Notes: generated by a model not told the origin, from the letters alone. 64,000 nucleotides of DNA from Neodiprion pinetum (GCF_021155775.2 NC_060236.1:31631548-31695547), one strand, 5' to 3'; shown: positions 1-14,374, counted from the stretch's first letter. Made by a program: numbers and translations.

Positions 1-3000
1 GAAAAAAATGGGAGTCTAATTTGTTATTGTTAATAAAAAATCGAATTTTGCATTATGAGATTCGCGCTTTGGCACAAAAATCTAACTCGTCCCACACAAT
101 CCACATGCCAAATTAAAAAAATATCTGAGAGATGACTGATCCGGTTGACGCGGAATAGCCCATACGTATATTGTAAATATATGTATATTAGAGACTGACT
201 TTAAACTTGAGAATTCCGACTGGGTTGGAACGGAATTGAGAAGGAGAAAGCCGCGCCTTGCCTGTATTGCACCTACCTAACGGGCTCTTTGAAACATGAC
301 TCAAATTCGTGGTTGAAAAATGATGAGATCGATAGATCAATAAATGAATAAAACGAACCAACATTGATACGGCCGAATAAAAGATAATAATTAATCGATC
401 ACAGATGCATGCGTACAGGTAGAAGAAACATGGTTAAAAGGTAGACAAAGAATGAGAAAAGAATAATCAAAGCATGAATTGGCACGGTTTGCAACAACCG
501 GAGAAGTGATTAAAAATCGACAACGAAAGGATGATAACGCATTTATGGGGATATTGTGGTATTACACCGCATGAGGATAAGGCGAGTTATATATAACCCA
601 TTGAAATTAGGTGTGTCTACTAGACAGCGAGTGTCTAAGTAAAAAAAAAAATAACGTGCCGGAAAAGAGATTCCAAAGACACTCCGCGATACGTCTCATT
701 CAGTAGCTAAATGTTGGGGGAAGTTGTGTCGTTGAATTCCGGAAAAGCTGCGAAGTATCCATCGTTGTGTTCCTTTTGCATTCTTGTTATCGTTATCGTC
801 ATCGTAATGTCAGTCGTCGCGAAGTAAAAAACGACGGCAATAACAACAACAACAAGAACACGGTTGAGGATGAGGACGATGAGAAGAAGGACGTCCGACG
901 ACAGTGTAGGAAGAAGCCTCGAGAGAGACTTTCCAAAAACAGTTACGGAACGTCAGAGAGAAATGGGTGTGGTTTGCAGGGCTCTCTCTATACAGGGCTT
1001 CCTCAATGGGGAGGAAGTACAGAGGATGTGACCTCCAAGGTATCTGACCCCCACCATCGGCGCCGAGCCCTCGCCCTTCGCCCGTCTCGCCCACGCGATG
1101 GTTGGTTGGCAGGCATGAGAGTGCCTCGAGGAGGAAGCTAGGCATCCCGGTGATACGGCATCGAGGGGGGAAGGTGGAAGGGCATGCCTTTGCCCCCTGC
1201 GTACCAAAGCCGACTTCCGTGACTCGCCCGCCGCCCGGGTTAATTGCTGGCCAAGTTGATTGAGCTTTTTCTCGACTCCTCTCCTCGTTCTCTACACTAC
1301 GAGCTGCTGCCGCTGGTGCTGCTGGTGCTCCTGCTCTTGCCGATGCACATCGGCATCGCGAACGTGGCGTGCCAACCTGCCTGATACCTCGCAGTCCAGG
1401 GTCTTCCGATTGGAAGGATCACCGCGCGACCCTGTTGACCTCCCGGTTTTACTGCTGCCCCATTCTCTTTTCATTGGAAATCCGCTTGTTCCTCTCGCAG
1501 CAGCTATGCCAGAAACGAAATACCTTCCACTGTCTACTCTGGTGGGCGTGCGCTGGTTCAGGGACTCGACGAGGTTCGGGTTTCTTTGGTACGTTAACGT
1601 GACTGAACCACGATGATCAATCGCTGCTTAGGAAGAGACCCAGATTTTATCAAATGTCAGTTTATTTGTGGCGCATTGTAAGAAAAATCCGATGTGCAAT
1701 TTACTGCGCATGTAGACTGTGGTTTGGGATGTGTGAGTGACACTATCGGATGTTAAATTTCTGAACTTACAACGCCAGTTCTTCTTCTGCACACATAGGA
1801 GTCCTAAGCTTCCAATTTTCATCCACTTTAACTTCACCAACAATTTTTTTAGTCAAGAGAACTGTATTATCATGGTTCACTGAATTTCCGACGATACACC
1901 GAAGTTGCGAAATTTAACCAGAAAATGCATCGTTGCATTAAAACTTGACGAACATCAACCTTGCAAAGAACTCAAGTTCTTATCCAGTAACGCGAACAGT
2001 TGGTCAACAGAAGTCGACGCAGAAGAGCGCAATCATTTCCATGGATTGAACATTCGGATCAGCCAAAATCAGAGATTTTTACTTGCGGCTGAAGTTATAA
2101 ACAATAATACATATTAATCCATCGTTCTACCATAAAAAACATTCTAGGTGCAAGGACTTTGGAGTATTATCGGCGACAGGCTGTCGTCGGTCAGTTTCAG
2201 CATCGGTTAACAGTTAGTCGATGGCTTTTACTTTTTCTTTTTTCGTGTAGACGGTGCTGTTGTTTAATGACAGATGTAACCGAGAGGATGTAGAAAAGAT
2301 AGAAAGAAACACATGCACGTACTGCACGATCAAATTCTTATTGGGTATGTTTCTTTTTTTATTTTACCTTCACTTTGCCTCTTTCGTAACGGACGGACTA
2401 GGTTCTGTTCCGTCAACGACGTGTAATTCTGGTGGTACGTGCCTGAAAAGTGCATCTATAAATGCTTCCTACTTCTCCCCAGTGATAACCGTGAGACGAC
2501 AACGAACTAAACGGATCAAGGCATTTACCGTAACGTTACAAATCACCATGCAGCGACAATTTCTTTTTTGGCGATTTAAAGATCACGTTTCGTTATTCCG
2601 GGCAGGATTTTTCTTTTTCTTTATTCTCCTCATCCATTTGTATCTTCTTCAATTCATCCCCGCACACCGGTCCATACCCAGGGATGGTGAGAAAGAGACT
2701 CGGATTGATTCTCAGAGAAGAAGTCGTCCAGAGGCGGATGACACTATCACTTCTGCTGCTCTTCTAGAACCATTTTCGGACACGTACCGTTTACCACGTG
2801 CCTATTTCATCAACCTTCATTTAACCGCGTCTTTTTTTACTCGGTACAGAACGTGCGAGGAGATTGATTCTTATCCCTCTGTGAAAAATAAACGACGACG
2901 ACGACGGGACGACTGTGTATTCTTATAAATGAGATTTCAACCACGTTCAGGAAAGATTTTCACCATTACGATGATTTTCTCCATAGAAATTCTAAAGCTA

Positions 3001-5185
3001 ATTTGTACTTTAACTTCCAAATATCAACAGCGAATCGTTATTTTTGTGAACAAACATATGTCCATTTCCATTTGTTTATAAAATTTCGGCACAAATATAC
3101 AATCCTCGAGGTCGAACCTCAATGTATTTTTGTAGGATTATGCTATACCGAAAACTGCAACCAAGGCTTGTTAAGAAGACCTTGAAATTATTTCCTGAGT
3201 GTATCATATAATATCTTCATTAAAAGTGTACATTTTTTTTTCTTTTTACCAATTCTACCTCTGTGTAGACAACACAACACACCTGCATTTGAACGAATCA
3301 ATCGGTAACTTCATGGGAGAATGACCGGGCGTATTTTAAGGTATAAGAGAAACATCATTTTTTTTTTTTTTAGACACTTTAGCTGCGGTGCGTCTATTAG
3401 GAACGGATTTATCATCTCGCTGAACCCCATTACAGTATCCCATTACCTCAGACTCTCAGTCGTTTGAACTCTGAGCGAACTCTCGAATCGCATTGTATAT
3501 CATCGGCGACGCGTCTATCTACCTCTCTCTGGAGAAGATATTGTCCGGTTGTAATTCACTCTCATCAATACCTCGACGCTAAACTACTCGCCTGGGAATC
3601 AGTCGTCCTACTCCTTCTGCAGCATCGTCTTCGCATCATCTCAGGATAGATAAAACAAGCTTACTGAGAATTGGATGATTCCGCAGAGCAAAGGGTGTTT
3701 CCGGGCGTGTTGTTCCAGGGCGAAGGCTGAGGCGCACCCTTTAGTCGTTGGAGTGGATGTGTGCCGTCGTCCTAACCCCACAGAAGGTCGGAGTTGTGTA
3801 GGGTTCGAACCTGTTGTATCTAAATACACTACATAGCTCATACAGCATCGGCACCATCTGATTTACAGCATGACGTGACACCGAAACGTTTTGGCTTGTC
3901 TTCTTTACTCCGTGAAGAATTCGCGACTTGGCATGCCGTCTGGATTTGTCCATTTGCCGTTTTGTCTACTTGGTGAAACACATTCGCTGGTCAAATCTGG
4001 CACTGCGGGTGGAATGAAATCGGGAAACGTGGTAGCTCAAGTACCACATTAGACGGAGCATTCACCATAAGAGAAGGTGAATCAATATCCCCGGAACACG
4101 AGTTCGATTCTGAAATGGTCTGAAGTCGTGTCTGCTCCCTCACTGGTCCCGTTTGGAGAGGGAAAAATCTGAACCAGTCGTCATTCCGATCACTGGATTA
4201 CCGTCACGGGTGGGTATAAGGTACCTACCAAGGTTTCGTTTAGCTCCATGACGTCGTTGGGAAGAAAGTTGTGCAATTACGGAAAAGCACCTCGTTCGCG
4301 GGGAAACAATTTTCAAACGCTTCTCAAAGCTTATCGATCCCTACATAATATTTCTGACGTTTTCCTTTTACTCACTCCGAGAGTCAGTCTGCCGGCTGCT
4401 GCTGGTCCTCGGCACTGTGGAGGGGCTGAAAAAAAAGGGAGGAAAAGGAGGGTGGGAATGGGAAGATGTTTTCTGGGATGAAGAGTTTCCCGATTAACCA
4501 AAGAGGACTCCACTCTCTTTTCATTTTTTTTCTTTCTTTCTTCCTTTCTCTTATCTTTCCCCAACTACTTCTCATTCCCACGAAGAAAGATTTCTACAGC
4601 CTCATTTAAAAGTCAAAGCAGTGTGGTATGTATAACCTTGAAGTATGGTGATTTCGGTCCTCTGCAGGGTAAAATCTAACCGAAAATATTGGGGGTATTA
4701 TGTAAACGGAATTCTGTTGATCGTTGTGTGGCACTGGAGTCGAAAATAAATCACGTGACATGTTTAAAAGGACTAATCAAGGCAGCCCCTACCCTCCCCC
4801 TTCCCTCTTTTCAAATCCTTTGGGGTAGAAATTTGGTATTCGCGGAAGGCGACGATCCTAGAACAACCTGAGACCCTCGCGTTCGCTTCTCCCACTACCA
4901 CCCCGCTTTTTTTTTATTTTCTTAACCCGCATGATTACGTAACCAGAAAGCGTACTAGGACGAAAAGCTGCCATCTTGGCTTTCTTTACAGAATTTTCGA
5001 AGGCGGTAGAGGTTGAGGTAAAGCGGAGAGGAACCCGTATGTGTAACTTTCGTAACAGTATGGGGTAAACATTTCGCAGAACCTCGGTCGTCCCGTCGTC
5101 CTAAATTTGAAAGGATCCTTCATGGCTGCGTAACACATGGTGAAACCCCAGCATCGCGTCCCCGTCGCCAAGCTTTATCCCCCCC

Positions 5186-5188
<3 letters not shown>

Positions 5189-5260
<72 letters not shown>
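5189..5260. repeat. CT dinucleotide microsatellite
   Basis: About 35 CT units with a single CA interruption. Confidence 0.95.
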
Positions 5261-5263
<3 letters not shown>

Positions 5264-5410
5264 CATCTCCTCCCTCTCTTTGTGTGCTCCAACTTTTAAC
5301 GATTCTAATTTGATCAGTGTCCCGCTGGCTCCTTTCTCCGTTCGCTTCACGCTTTCCTCAATCTTTTTTCGCAACGTACTCCCGCTCTCTCCACAACCAA
5401 GCCAGTCGCC

Positions 5411-5562
5411 TCCTTCTCCTTCTTCTTCTTCTTCTTCTTCTTCTCGTGCTTGTCGCCGAGCAACAGGACGTCAATTTAAAACTCGTCCTACCGTCCTCCG
5501 AGGAGACATGGCAGCTAGACAACCAAGCAAGAAGAAGAAGAAGAAGAAGAAGAAAAAGAAGA
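5411..5562. repeat. Facing TTC and GAA triplet repeats
   Basis: A TTC run at about 5411-5445 is followed 80 bp later by a GAA/AAG run at about 5527-5562. The two are complementary, so single strands could pair. Polyserine, polyarginine and polylysine frames over it are artefacts. Confidence 0.9.
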
Positions 5563-6105
5563 CCCAACCCCAAACCAAACCAAACCAAACCGCCAATTCC
5601 TCGTTCTCATGGTAGGTTTATGTCCCCTTCCCCCTTAGTTCTCTACCGGTATAAAAAATGATCGGATGAACAATTTTTCGACGGAGTGGAGGTTCGGGGG
5701 CTCCCCTTCTTTCTCCCGAGTACCATCGACGAGTATTAATCCCTGCTCCCAAACCGGAGGGTCGCGTGTAAGGTCAACGGGTCCGGAGTCTGTCTATCTG
5801 TAATTTGATGTACCTGCCAGGAGCCCCCCACCTCACTCCTCTATTCCCCATCCCCCATACCCCTGACTTGTTATTTCAGTCAGTAGTTTCGGGATCACGT
5901 TTGGCAACGGTTGTACGTACCGTCGTGGGGAAGCGGCGACGAGGGGTTGTCAGGGCGCAGTTAACCTTCCCCTACTAAGTTCGAGCCTCGTGGCTCTCGT
6001 ACCCTGCCCTCGCCCTTCGCCGCCACCGGTAGAGGAGGGTGGTAAGCAGACGACGGTGTGCGGAATCATGTTGTTGTAGTCGTGTACCGGGCCATGGCTT
6101 AGCCG

Positions 6106-6107
<2 letters not shown>

Positions 6108-6149
<42 letters not shown>
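6108..6149. repeat. CT dinucleotide microsatellite
   Basis: About 20 uninterrupted CT units in a GC-richer neighbourhood. Confidence 0.95.
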
Positions 6150-6151
<2 letters not shown>

Positions 6152-8490
6152 CCCCCATTGGCAACGTTGCTTCTCTCTCTCTTCCTTTCTCTAAACCCTG
6201 TGCTACACACCCCTCACAGACCTACCAATACCACCAACACCACCACCATCGCCGTCACCACCACTAACTGAGAGCACAGGATCTCGGCCTGCGCCCTGGC
6301 GCAAATCAATAGTGGGTTGTTGAGCGAGGCAAGCGCGGGACTCGGCCGGTTGCCGCCGCCAACGCTCCTCGAAAGAGAGGCACACCCCCGTCATACTCCA
6401 CCGAGTTACGCCTGTGGCCCAGGAGGGATGAGAGAGAGAGCGAGAGAGAGAGATCCGTCAGCCCCCTTTCGGCCTGTGCCTTTACTCCATACTCGTAAAA
6501 CTATTTCGCAATGGACCCTGGAACAGCGCTCCTGGCCCTCTAACCGGCCACTTTCGGGTCGAGGACAGACACCCCAGATTCACCAAAAATTATACCCCAC
6601 CTGGGCAGTTCATCCTTTGTTTCCCACCAAAGGCCCGTAATTATCATTGGCTGGGTTTAATGCAAAAACGGTTATTCCGCACCGACATTAGGAAATACTC
6701 TGCCCCCGTGACTCGGGGCTTGAGGGGCAGATATGAAATTAATGAATTTTTTCAACCTGTGATATGCTTCTCGTCGTCAACGCGAGATCAGCTCCAATTT
6801 CCTTCATTTTAAAAGCAGTAACTGCAACATACCGGTTGCTAAAATTAGCCGTTTCTCTGGGGTTGTTGTTTTTTTTTCTCTCTCTTTTCCCTCTTTATTT
6901 TTCCTTCACTTTTCTATTTACGTATACATCGATTATTTCTTCTGGCATTATTCCATGCCAAATATACTTTTTCATTCTTGATGCTTAGTCGTCGGAGTTT
7001 ATATACTTTCCGGGATAGAGAGTATAATAATGCCACGATGGGTATTCTGCCGTCCTATCGTCACCCCCTCAGTTTTGAGTGAGTGAGCTGCTTGCTTTCT
7101 CCGGGAATTAGGAACAGTTTAAAATGGAAGCAAATTCCTCCAGAGTATCATAAACATCTCTCCCTGATTCTCTGTTTGCTCGCTGATGATATTTTCTACT
7201 ATCCTATATAATATATGTGCTCGATTTTCGAATTAGAATATTCAACACGTACTTTCTTTTATACATTTACTCTTTACTTCTTTCATTGTTTCTTTCCTTC
7301 TTTCTTTCTTTTTTTTTCTCTTTTGTCAAAGTGTCGCGCGATGAATTTTTTATGGCGATTCTTCATCTGGAACATTGCGACAACTTGTGACAACGCCGTG
7401 CATTTCCTATTAGGTAAAAATAATTGTAACGGAAATGGTTTTTCACTACTGCTTCACGCTTTCTTAACAGCTGAATTCACTCAGTTGTCGATATTGCACA
7501 TCTAGTTTTTACAAGTCGATAAATAGGTGATGAACAGATCGTTTGGTATACAGGTATATATATATATATGTGCTATATACATATTAATGAATTGCTTGGA
7601 ATAACAAAGTTGATAGAACGGTGTATAAATTCGTTTTGTTGCGTATTGTATACGTATACTTGATACTCAATTTCAAATAATAATAAGATCGTAAATTTCC
7701 GTTTCTCCGGAATGAGAATTTATATACCAACTGTAAATTAGGGTGTGTTTCCGGAGGCGGCGAGATATTTGGCTATATATGCGCTATTCGAATCAAGCTT
7801 ACTGATTAAAAGAATATATTACGAGCTTTTACTTGCGTGAAAGGGGGGGAAAGACGGTGGGAGAAAACGACGAGCAAGCTCGCGAGGTGGAAAAGCGCGT
7901 GGGGGAGTCGCCTCGAAAGACCTTATAACCAAAGCCTCGAAGTAAGATAAGCCAAAAGGAAATCTACCGAAGGGGAAAGGAGAGAGAGGGTACAAAGTAC
8001 CGGAAAAAGGTAATAGATTGGATCTCAGGACTTGGACGAATCACGTCAACTAGAGTATCCTGGTTGAGGAGGATACGCCGCGGAGGAGGGTTTAGAATTC
8101 AACGACTACCGGAGACTTTGACAAACGTTTCGCGTATCGCTCTGGATGATCCTATATACATATATACGCGAGAGCAACCAGGAGGAGATTCGAAACTGCA
8201 GGGAGAGAAATATGGGAGCCTGGCTATATATGATCCGGTGTAAGGGAGGGGGGAGAGAGGCTCGAAAAGGAACCTTAAAATTTTACGAGACCCACCCGCG
8301 AAACGCCGATAACGCACATATATCACCTGATGCTCTAAATAGTTTTCAAACTCTGGGTTGGTTGTTGTACGCATAGTTCACTGAAAATATATCCCCCTAG
8401 AGGAAGACGATAACGTATGTATGTGTGTTTAATGCGGTAAGAAATTCCAGTCCGCTTAAATACTCGTAACAACTTTGATGACGGTCTCTG

Positions 8491-8493
<3 letters not shown>

Positions 8494-8522
<29 letters not shown>
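8494..8522. repeat. TTA trinucleotide microsatellite
   Basis: About nine uninterrupted ATT/TTA units. Confidence 0.9.
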
Positions 8523-11121
8523 TTGAGAACTCTAAGGGACGAATGATCACAAACTAGGTGGTACACGTCATATAGGAATGAAGATAATGACTGAAATCCC
8601 AAAGGAGGAATTAATGGCGTGGTATTGCAATCGAACCTTTCACGTTACACCACTCGAGGTATATCATTCGATGAGGTTAAGAACTTTATCCTCTCAATCC
8701 TACTCGTTCGACTTTTCCCCTGCTAACAAGACGGCCAATTAAAATTCACGATTTTCGATTTTCGGTTGCCCTGCTGATAACCGTGGAGCCCATCATTACC
8801 TGCAACTAGGTACTGGCTCCCAGTACCAGTCGACGTTCCGAACAATACTCCTCTCGGATTCGAATATCTCATTTCGGAGTTCGTAGGTTCGCAGCGCAGC
8901 CCAGACCCCGGGGATCATCCGGTCCGCCATCTTGGAGGAGCGACTCTAATCCCTTTCAATACCAATTTCGATAATCGATACTACCGGGTAGTAATACGGC
9001 TATAGGGATCCCAACGGGCCTCGTCCTTCTCCTCCTTGGACGACGTTAAAAATGATCGTCAAAAAGCTCAACGACTGATTGTCCGGTTATCGTTCCGTTC
9101 CGTTTTCAACGTGCAGACCTGACTCCTTTACGTCCAGGACGGAATACACATGCTGAAATTCAAACGGTATGTGGACTGCGAATTGGTTCCGACTACGTTG
9201 CTGGATGAAAATGATCGTCAAAATTCAAATTGGACATCGTCTATTCCATTCCAAGAGGCATCCACTGTTCTGTCATTTCATTCATAAGATCCACGAAACG
9301 TGGAAGTTGAAGTTCCGCCGATGGGCTGGTCTTCCTACGGTCCAATCTCAAGATCATATAACCCATGTAACTATAAACAATCTCCATTCCATGCTCGTCC
9401 AGAAAGTTATCCTCACCTTTTTCGTCCGCAATGAGTCTGAATTATCTAAAAAAAATTCATTGGACTCTACTCTTTCTCTCTTTACGGAGGGGAACACGAG
9501 AGTTGAAATCCAAACAGTGGGTCACTGCTCGCGCATTCCGTTCTCAAGTACATTCGAGCTTGTGAGCAGCAGGCCTACAGTCACTTGTATGTATCGCGTG
9601 GACTGGTCGAGGCCTGCGTTACCATCCGGCATGGTTATCGTGTCTGGTTCTCATCCAGGCGCCCTTCGACCGAGGAACTGGAAGGGGATCCCCCTCCCTC
9701 CTCCTCTCCTTCCCTCTCTCTCTTTTCTCGATGGACTTGAACCCAGGAACGTCGCGTATCCATTCATCCGAAATTGTAGACCGGGTAAGAACCGCGCCCA
9801 TTTCATACACGTAGCCCACACACCGTATTCTCCGAGAGCAAACACACGTGCGTGACTGTATCCTCCCCGCGAAGCTTTCCGTAAATCCTACGGTCCACAC
9901 AACAGTTATTGTTCACTCATTACCGGATCACATCCATGGCGTTCCAATTGGTACCGCTTACCTCTCGACGTGTAGAACACGCCGATAAATCTCTCTATCG
10001 TTCCTCTATTTTTTTACTTATATTTTTATCCCATTATCCTGCAGCGCGACAAGATTGCAGACGACGAAGGTACAACAACGACTTATATTCAACTTTCAAG
10101 CTCTTCATTATCCCCGACGTTGGCCTAACCCCAACTTACTTATTCATCATTTTTTCGGCCGTTTATCCTGCAAAGAGAGAAAGAGTGAGAGAGAGAGATA
10201 AAAGTCGAAGAACAAAGGTCTGGAACATGATTTCCATCCTGTCCATTGACCTCCTCTGTGCTTCACCGCACGCATTTATGACATCCGTATTATCACTTCG
10301 CCGTGATGACGAATACTGGGTTTAAAAGAAGACAGACAAATCGCCGAGTTCAATTTAGATCGGCGTTTATCACCACTGCACTGTTCGCACTTGGTGTAGT
10401 ACATGCTGATATGGTCGTGACTAACGTTAATCGTTCCTGCACAATCAGACTTCGTACATCCGGCATTTTCCTATCCAACTTTCTTCTCCTCGTATCAGTA
10501 ATGATTTTTCTCTCCCGCCTCATGTTTTTAATTTTTTGTTTGTTTTTTTTCCTCGTTCTTTTTCCTTTCAATTCCAGATAACATTGCTATATACATTATA
10601 CACGTCCTGTTTTGCTGTCGCCAATATAATCATACGTGAAAGCGCTTTGTTCACATTGTCTCGTAACTTTATTCTCACATTATGTCCGACTATAGTGAGC
10701 TAGATCCACAGCTCTTCATCATCACCCGCGCTAGATTGTATTTAAGATAATAATTAGGCGCTGCCTCGTCGTTGAGGCGAGGCTCAGAGGACTACGCATA
10801 TGAAATAAGACTTGCAAATTTTGCACATACAGTGAAACTTCAGTTATACGTTTGTCAAGGAGTATGACAATACTGACGTATGAGTGAGAATAACGTTAAA
10901 GTGAATTGCTCGAATATTCCTAACCTTCATAATTGGAAAATAAAAAATTTATGATTTTCAATGGCTTAGAGGTATCATTTTGTCATATATTTTCATTGAC
11001 CCTCAGCGAAATCGACTAATATTATTAATCACAGCATTTAACCGCGTCGCCTGTAGGTGAGGCGCTGACCTGAACTTGCCGGAACGTGTTTGGGACAGGA
11101 ATAGGCACGTATTTCAAATAA

Positions 11122-11210
11122 CGCCATCTAGCGGTAGACAAGTAAACTAAACATCGAAACGTTCACACCATCTAGCGGTAGGAAAGACGAACATCAAATC
11201 GAAATTCGTG
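11122..11210. repeat. Two tandem copies of a roughly 45-bp unit
   Basis: CCATCTAGCGGTAG occurs at about 11124 and 11168, each followed by an A-rich stretch and an AACATC-AA block, so the unit is about 44-46 bp. Confidence 0.65.
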
Positions 11211-12159
11211 ACTAAAAATTCCGCTGCAATAACGTACAACTGAACAGAGAACAGCGCTAGGGGGTCGAAATTGGTAGCGTATAAGTGCGAATAACGTATG
11301 AACGCTAAACGTACAAGTGAAATATTTTACGAGGTTGGAAGTTAGTAACGCTATCGTAACGAAACATTGGGGACATAGTCAGTATTTTCTTATTTTAACA
11401 ATGACATTGAATGAACCAAGATTGCAAAATATGAGTATGTTTTGTTTTATCACTGTTCAACGAATTTCGAATCGTTTAAAAATCGCTAAATATCGGTTTT
11501 TCCCCAGGACGAATCGTTACGATAACGTTACCAACTTCGCAATGATAATATTTTCGCATATGGTTTTTCTGGCAGAAATTGCCAGGACAAAAAAAATTCA
11601 ACTTATAAACTAGAAAAACTTACAAACGCGATACGTATAAATGAGGGTTTGCTGTGTATATTAACAATCATTCGTCGAATGCTTGGAATGCGATAAACGA
11701 CATCACGAATAGTTGATTGTAATACGTGCGTCGCCCACGTTGAGGATGCGGTCTCTGTTTTGATAACACTTGGAAAGTGTACGTTCATTCGCCTCTTTCA
11801 ATTCCATCCTTCGTTTGTTTTTTTTAACTTCCCGTTTCTCTGTTTTCAGAGAAAAAAAAGGAATTTACTGTAATCACCCTGAAAATGAAAAGTTGAGTTT
11901 TCGCTAGATCTACACATTTTGAAGTTTGGAGAATCACCCTCAATCATTATCTCAGGACCGTGTTGCCATATTTCAATAATTTTAGTTTCAATCAGAGCGG
12001 TAATTCCAAAATTAAAATTCATTAAGTTTTTCATTTGATCGGTTCAGTACTTTTTGAATTCTGTAAATAACATTGTTCCAAAAAATCAACTGAACATGAT
12101 GATATCTTGTGAATGCTTTGAATGGATGCGAATGAAAACGGGTATCGTAAGAGTTTTTC

Positions 12160-12465
12160 TATCGATGATCACGAATCGAGGGTCAGATTTGCAAAATTTA
12201 AATTTGGCCTATTCGATATGCTGAAAAAGAAAAAAAAAAAAAATGACTACAAATATTTGGATTTTGATGAAAAATGGTTGCCGAAGGTTTATTGGGTGGC
12301 TCATCACGAATCTGAGGTCAGATTTACAAAATACAAAATAACGAATCGAATATGGTGGAAAAAAAATCTAAAAATATTCGGATTTTGTTAGAAATTAGTT
12401 ATAGGCAGAGGTCTTTTACGTTACCGATAACGAATCCAAGGTCAGATTTCTAAAATTTGCAACGA
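12160..12465. repeat. Divergent tandem repeat, unit about 125-135 bp, three copies
   Basis: The block ACGAATC-GAGGTCAGATTT followed by (C/A)AAAAT recurs at about 12168, 12303 and 12426. Between copies, AAATATT(T/C)GGATTTTG also recurs. Divergence suggests an old local duplication or satellite remnant. Confidence 0.7.
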
Positions 12466-13182
12466 AGCCGCTTGTTTTCATTTCTAATGTATAAATTTTA
12501 CTCGTCAATTTAATTATTCACCCATCTTATAGTCATTTCTCGTTAGCTGAAGAAAGTGATACAATAATAAGTTGTCTAGGTTTTTTTCCGGGTTTTTTAA
12601 TCCATCCGTCAGAAGCGATGTTTAAATTTTGTAAACCTGGATTACCTGCTAATAGTATTTAGAAAAAAACTGAACGTTAATACTTTTGGTGTACCACACT
12701 ATTACAATTTTCGCAAAATCCGCGATTCCTTTTCATCGTCGTAGAGCAACAACGACACAAGGATCATGTATTGATAATTTTCTTTACCCTAAATTCTTTT
12801 CCACTCACTTCAACTTTCCTCTTTCGCTTTTATTACTTCTGTGTTTTACGACAAAATCAATATGTACATAATATATCCTCCGTGGTATCGACTATTGCCG
12901 AATTTACCGCCCTGTACGGTTATACACCGATATATATCTACGCCCATCGGTTTTTCTCCTCATCAATGAGCTGCGGTAGCTTTCAAGCTTGTACACACCC
13001 TGACATATCTCGAACACATTTCGAAGGACGTATGCGGTGTACAGTCCGGGCAAAAAACAAAAGTGTACAAATTAATGAATTTCGAATCTATACCTACCAA
13101 ACATCGAGTTTCGGTAAAATAGAAATCATAAAAAAAAAATGTGATATCAATTTTTCCCGAGCTCTCGAAATTACCGAAAATA

Positions 13183-13412
13183 TTACATTATGTAACAAGG
13201 GAATAAAGTCGACTTTTATTCCTGTGTTACGTAAAGGACTTTATTTCCGATTCAAATCTGGCCGAAATATTTATTTTGAAAATTGGGACTTTTAAATCGG
13301 GCTGATATTTTCCTCAAATGCGTTTTAGGAAAAAATATGCCACTTTCGTCCCGGTTTTTAGGTAAAAAAAAAAGTTGACTTCATCGTTGAGTCGGGAATA
13401 AAATAACTTACA
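13183..13412 (+). repeat. Dispersed repeat, copy 1 (upstream of PlexA exon)
   Basis: Partner of the copy at 40717-41021 (opposite strand). It contains a local palindrome around AATAAAGTCGACTTTATT and ends with GAGTCGGGAATAAAATAACTT. The two copies differ by insertions and deletions, so they are old. Confidence 0.75.
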
Positions 13413-14374
13413 AAATTAAAAGTTTGATGCTGGTACTGTGTTTCAATGTACACTCACGTTATCAAACATTCATAACATCAGGTGTATAATTTCGCGTGAA
13501 ATTCATTTACGAACAAGATGAGATATTATTATTACTATTATTCAATGGAAATTGGACAATACTGTGCAAATCCTGTATCAGCAAAAATTCCTCATTACCA
13601 CGCACAAACTGTTTCAAATTATATGGAAATGTCCGAGTCGTTTCGTCGAAAAAATTTGTGGTTTTAATTTTTAATTCATTTATTTTTATTGTATTGTTTT
13701 TTTTTCCCCCCATCTCTGTGACGGTTAAATTTCGAGTGCAGACTGACTGGAAAACGGCCGCCCTTTGATCTCTGCATTTAATTACGTATTGATCCTCGTT
13801 CTATTTGTCTTATGCCGGTCGCGGTTGTCACTCTCTTTGTGGACACATACCTATCTCTATTATACGTATAAATAGCGTGCACACATGCGTACAATAATAC
13901 ACAGTTATAAAACTCAGGTCCAGTATATTCACGTACGCATTAATAACTATCCTCCCCCCAACAGTTTGTCTTCCCTCGCCTCGACTATACACGAATACCC
14001 ACCCCGTAAATCGAAAGCTAAAAAAGAATTATCATCACTCTCCTCCCCCTCTACCCCTCAAAAGTCTTTCCGACACCCTAACTTGACACTCTGTTTGCGT
14101 TCATCACACATACGGAGAACAAACAACCGTGCGTCTGGTTACAAAGTCGATTGAAAACCGAACCGATGCTTCTCCGATTGTTATCCGCGTGGTAATTGAT
14201 CGCATTGCATATCTGTAACGCATAACACAACGCGTGTCATGCATACCGGGATTGTTGGTAACGATCCAATCAATCGAATTTAAAACTTTACACGAGTCTT
14301 TAATTGTAAAAATTGTTTTCCATACCGCTGGTGACGTTATGTATTTATTTATTTTTTTTCTCTTCTTGTTACAG

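Larger units (their letters stand above)
1..14374. other. Long stretch without recognised exons, 5' of the first visible PlexA exon
   Basis: No reading frame here resembles a known protein family. Since the first visible PlexA exon starts in phase 0 in the middle of the Sema domain, an upstream exon or exons encoding about 400 residues must exist. No open frame of that size with Sema features occurs here, so this stretch is probably mostly PlexA intron. It contains CT microsatellites (5189-5260, 6108-6149), a TTC/GAA triplet pair (5411-5562), a TTA microsatellite (8494-8522), short local repeats near 11122 and 12168, and a dispersed repeat at 13183-13412. A GC-richer part lies around 5700-6650. 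Promoters or noncoding exons cannot be excluded. Confidence 0.6.

Noticed and set aside
2254..2928. 224-residue open frame on the + strand
   Set aside because: Low-complexity hydrophobic and arginine-rich composition, no recognisable domain and no splice context; likely a chance frame.
3790..3806. GGTTCGAACC, a B-box like motif
   Set aside because: It is a palindrome and no tRNA cloverleaf can be drawn around it.
5280..5661. Overlapping frames with polyserine, polylysine and polyarginine
   Set aside because: Translations of the facing TTC and GAA repeats.
9731..9745. GGGTTCAAGTCC on the - strand, resembling a tRNA B box
   Set aside because: No matching acceptor stem, D arm or anticodon arm at tRNA distances.
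9169..9855. 228-residue open frame on the + strand
   Set aside because: No family motif. Its length comes from a GC-richer stretch, and it does not extend the PlexA Sema domain.
10829..11320. Possible pogo-like element (CAGTGAAACTTC and ATAACGT motifs)
   Set aside because: The right end does not show the inverted partner; only weak direct similarity is visible.
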